The notes beneath the pieces are model-generated. The model had not been told where the DNA came from and did not search any database. It worked only from the letters and a program-made list of their open reading frames with translations. A program made the position numbers and the translations under genes. From NCBI RefSeq assembly GCF_047948215.1, contig NC_134463.1, positions 52,883,201 through 52,947,200 of the forward strand: 64,000 nt of DNA. The letters run 5' to 3'. The stretch comes from Lycorma delicatula. Taxonomy: Eukaryota; Arthropoda; Insecta; Hemiptera; Fulgoridae. Of the stretch, positions 63,573 through 64,000 are shown one piece after another (the first letter of the stretch is position 1; every line of letters starts with the position of its first letter).

Positions 63573-64000
63573 TACCCATTAGTCAGTACATACATTTGAA
63601 TTTCTGGTAAATCTGTTTCTTCTTCTCCAGTATATGACTTCACACCATACGTCGATTTTAAAATTTTAATTTTTATATAAAAAAAAACAATTTTTTGTAT
63701 GTTTATTCATCACTTAAAAAGCTATTAAAATTAAAGTAGCTTTAACACCTATATTATATCTCTGATCCAAAATGAGAAGCAATATTTTTCATTATTTTCA
63801 TAAAAGTTATACTTTATTTTTTCAATATTTTTTTAACTATTCTCTTTTAAATTAATTCTCTTTTTTGTTAGGGATCACTTCTTTATGAATAGATTTTTCT
63901 TCATTTTCCTACCCAAGTAAAGAAGCCGCCGTAAAATCAAACATTTTTTTATCCGAAATTTGGAAATTTGAGATTAAATCTTATTTTGATAATCTATATC
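63573..64000. other. AT-rich stretch to window end
   Basis: No gene or repeat recognised. Confidence 0.45.

Overview
The window looks like about 64 kb of nuclear DNA from an insect with a large, AT-rich, transposon-filled genome. A hemipteran is my best guess, but no marker in the sequence fixes the order. Evidence for a eukaryote: one long coding exon ending in a consensus splice donor, tRNA-derived SINEs with A and B boxes, several clades of non-LTR retrotransposon, and many IS630/Tc1/mariner-type transposase fossils. There are no bacterial operons, no tRNA or rRNA genes and no CRISPR arrays.

Only one host gene is supported: a first coding exon at 28293-29606 (+), 438 codons, opening an intron at 29607 that appears to run out of the window. 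I do not recognise the product. Its N-terminal region is low in complexity (Asn run, Asp/Glu run) and carries four copies of a Lys-rich S-V-x-E-x-P motif. Everything to its right may be intron; everything to its left is intergenic or belongs to another gene not visible here.

Layout. 1-3.5 kb: a foldback element and diverged dispersed repeats. 3.5-6.1 kb: a mariner-like transposon split by a 5'-truncated R1-clade retrotransposon with perfect target-site duplication (TSD). 6.5-8.4 kb: an old RTE-like fossil with a GC-rich insertion. 10.0-12.2 kb: a transposase fossil hit by a SINE and a young RTE copy, then a long inverted repeat around GC-rich tandem units. 13-14.4 kb: a very old reverse-transcriptase fossil. 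16.5-21.0 kb: two more transposase fossils, one internally inverted, one cut by a SINE and a GC-rich repeat. 21.8-23.5 kb: a composite RTE insertion flanked as a whole by one TSD. 24-53 kb: dispersed non-autonomous elements (a family with ACTTCCTTGTAC terminal inverted repeats, TIRs), nested SINEs, and a pogo/Tigger-like fossil containing a foldback element. 53.7-55.5 kb: the best preserved RTE copy, a 574-codon open frame with perfect TSD. 56-64 kb: more retrotransposon and transposase fossils, including a Jockey-like C-terminus.

The most unusual signal is an apparent excess of short perfect inverted repeats with spacers of 0-6 nt. Two sit inside transposase fossils where the family pattern shows they are new inverted copies of neighbouring sequence (snap-back template switching). 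Three sit at the 5' junctions of RTE insertions. Coordinates of fossils and dispersed repeats were read by eye and are approximate to about 10-30 bases unless a TSD is given.
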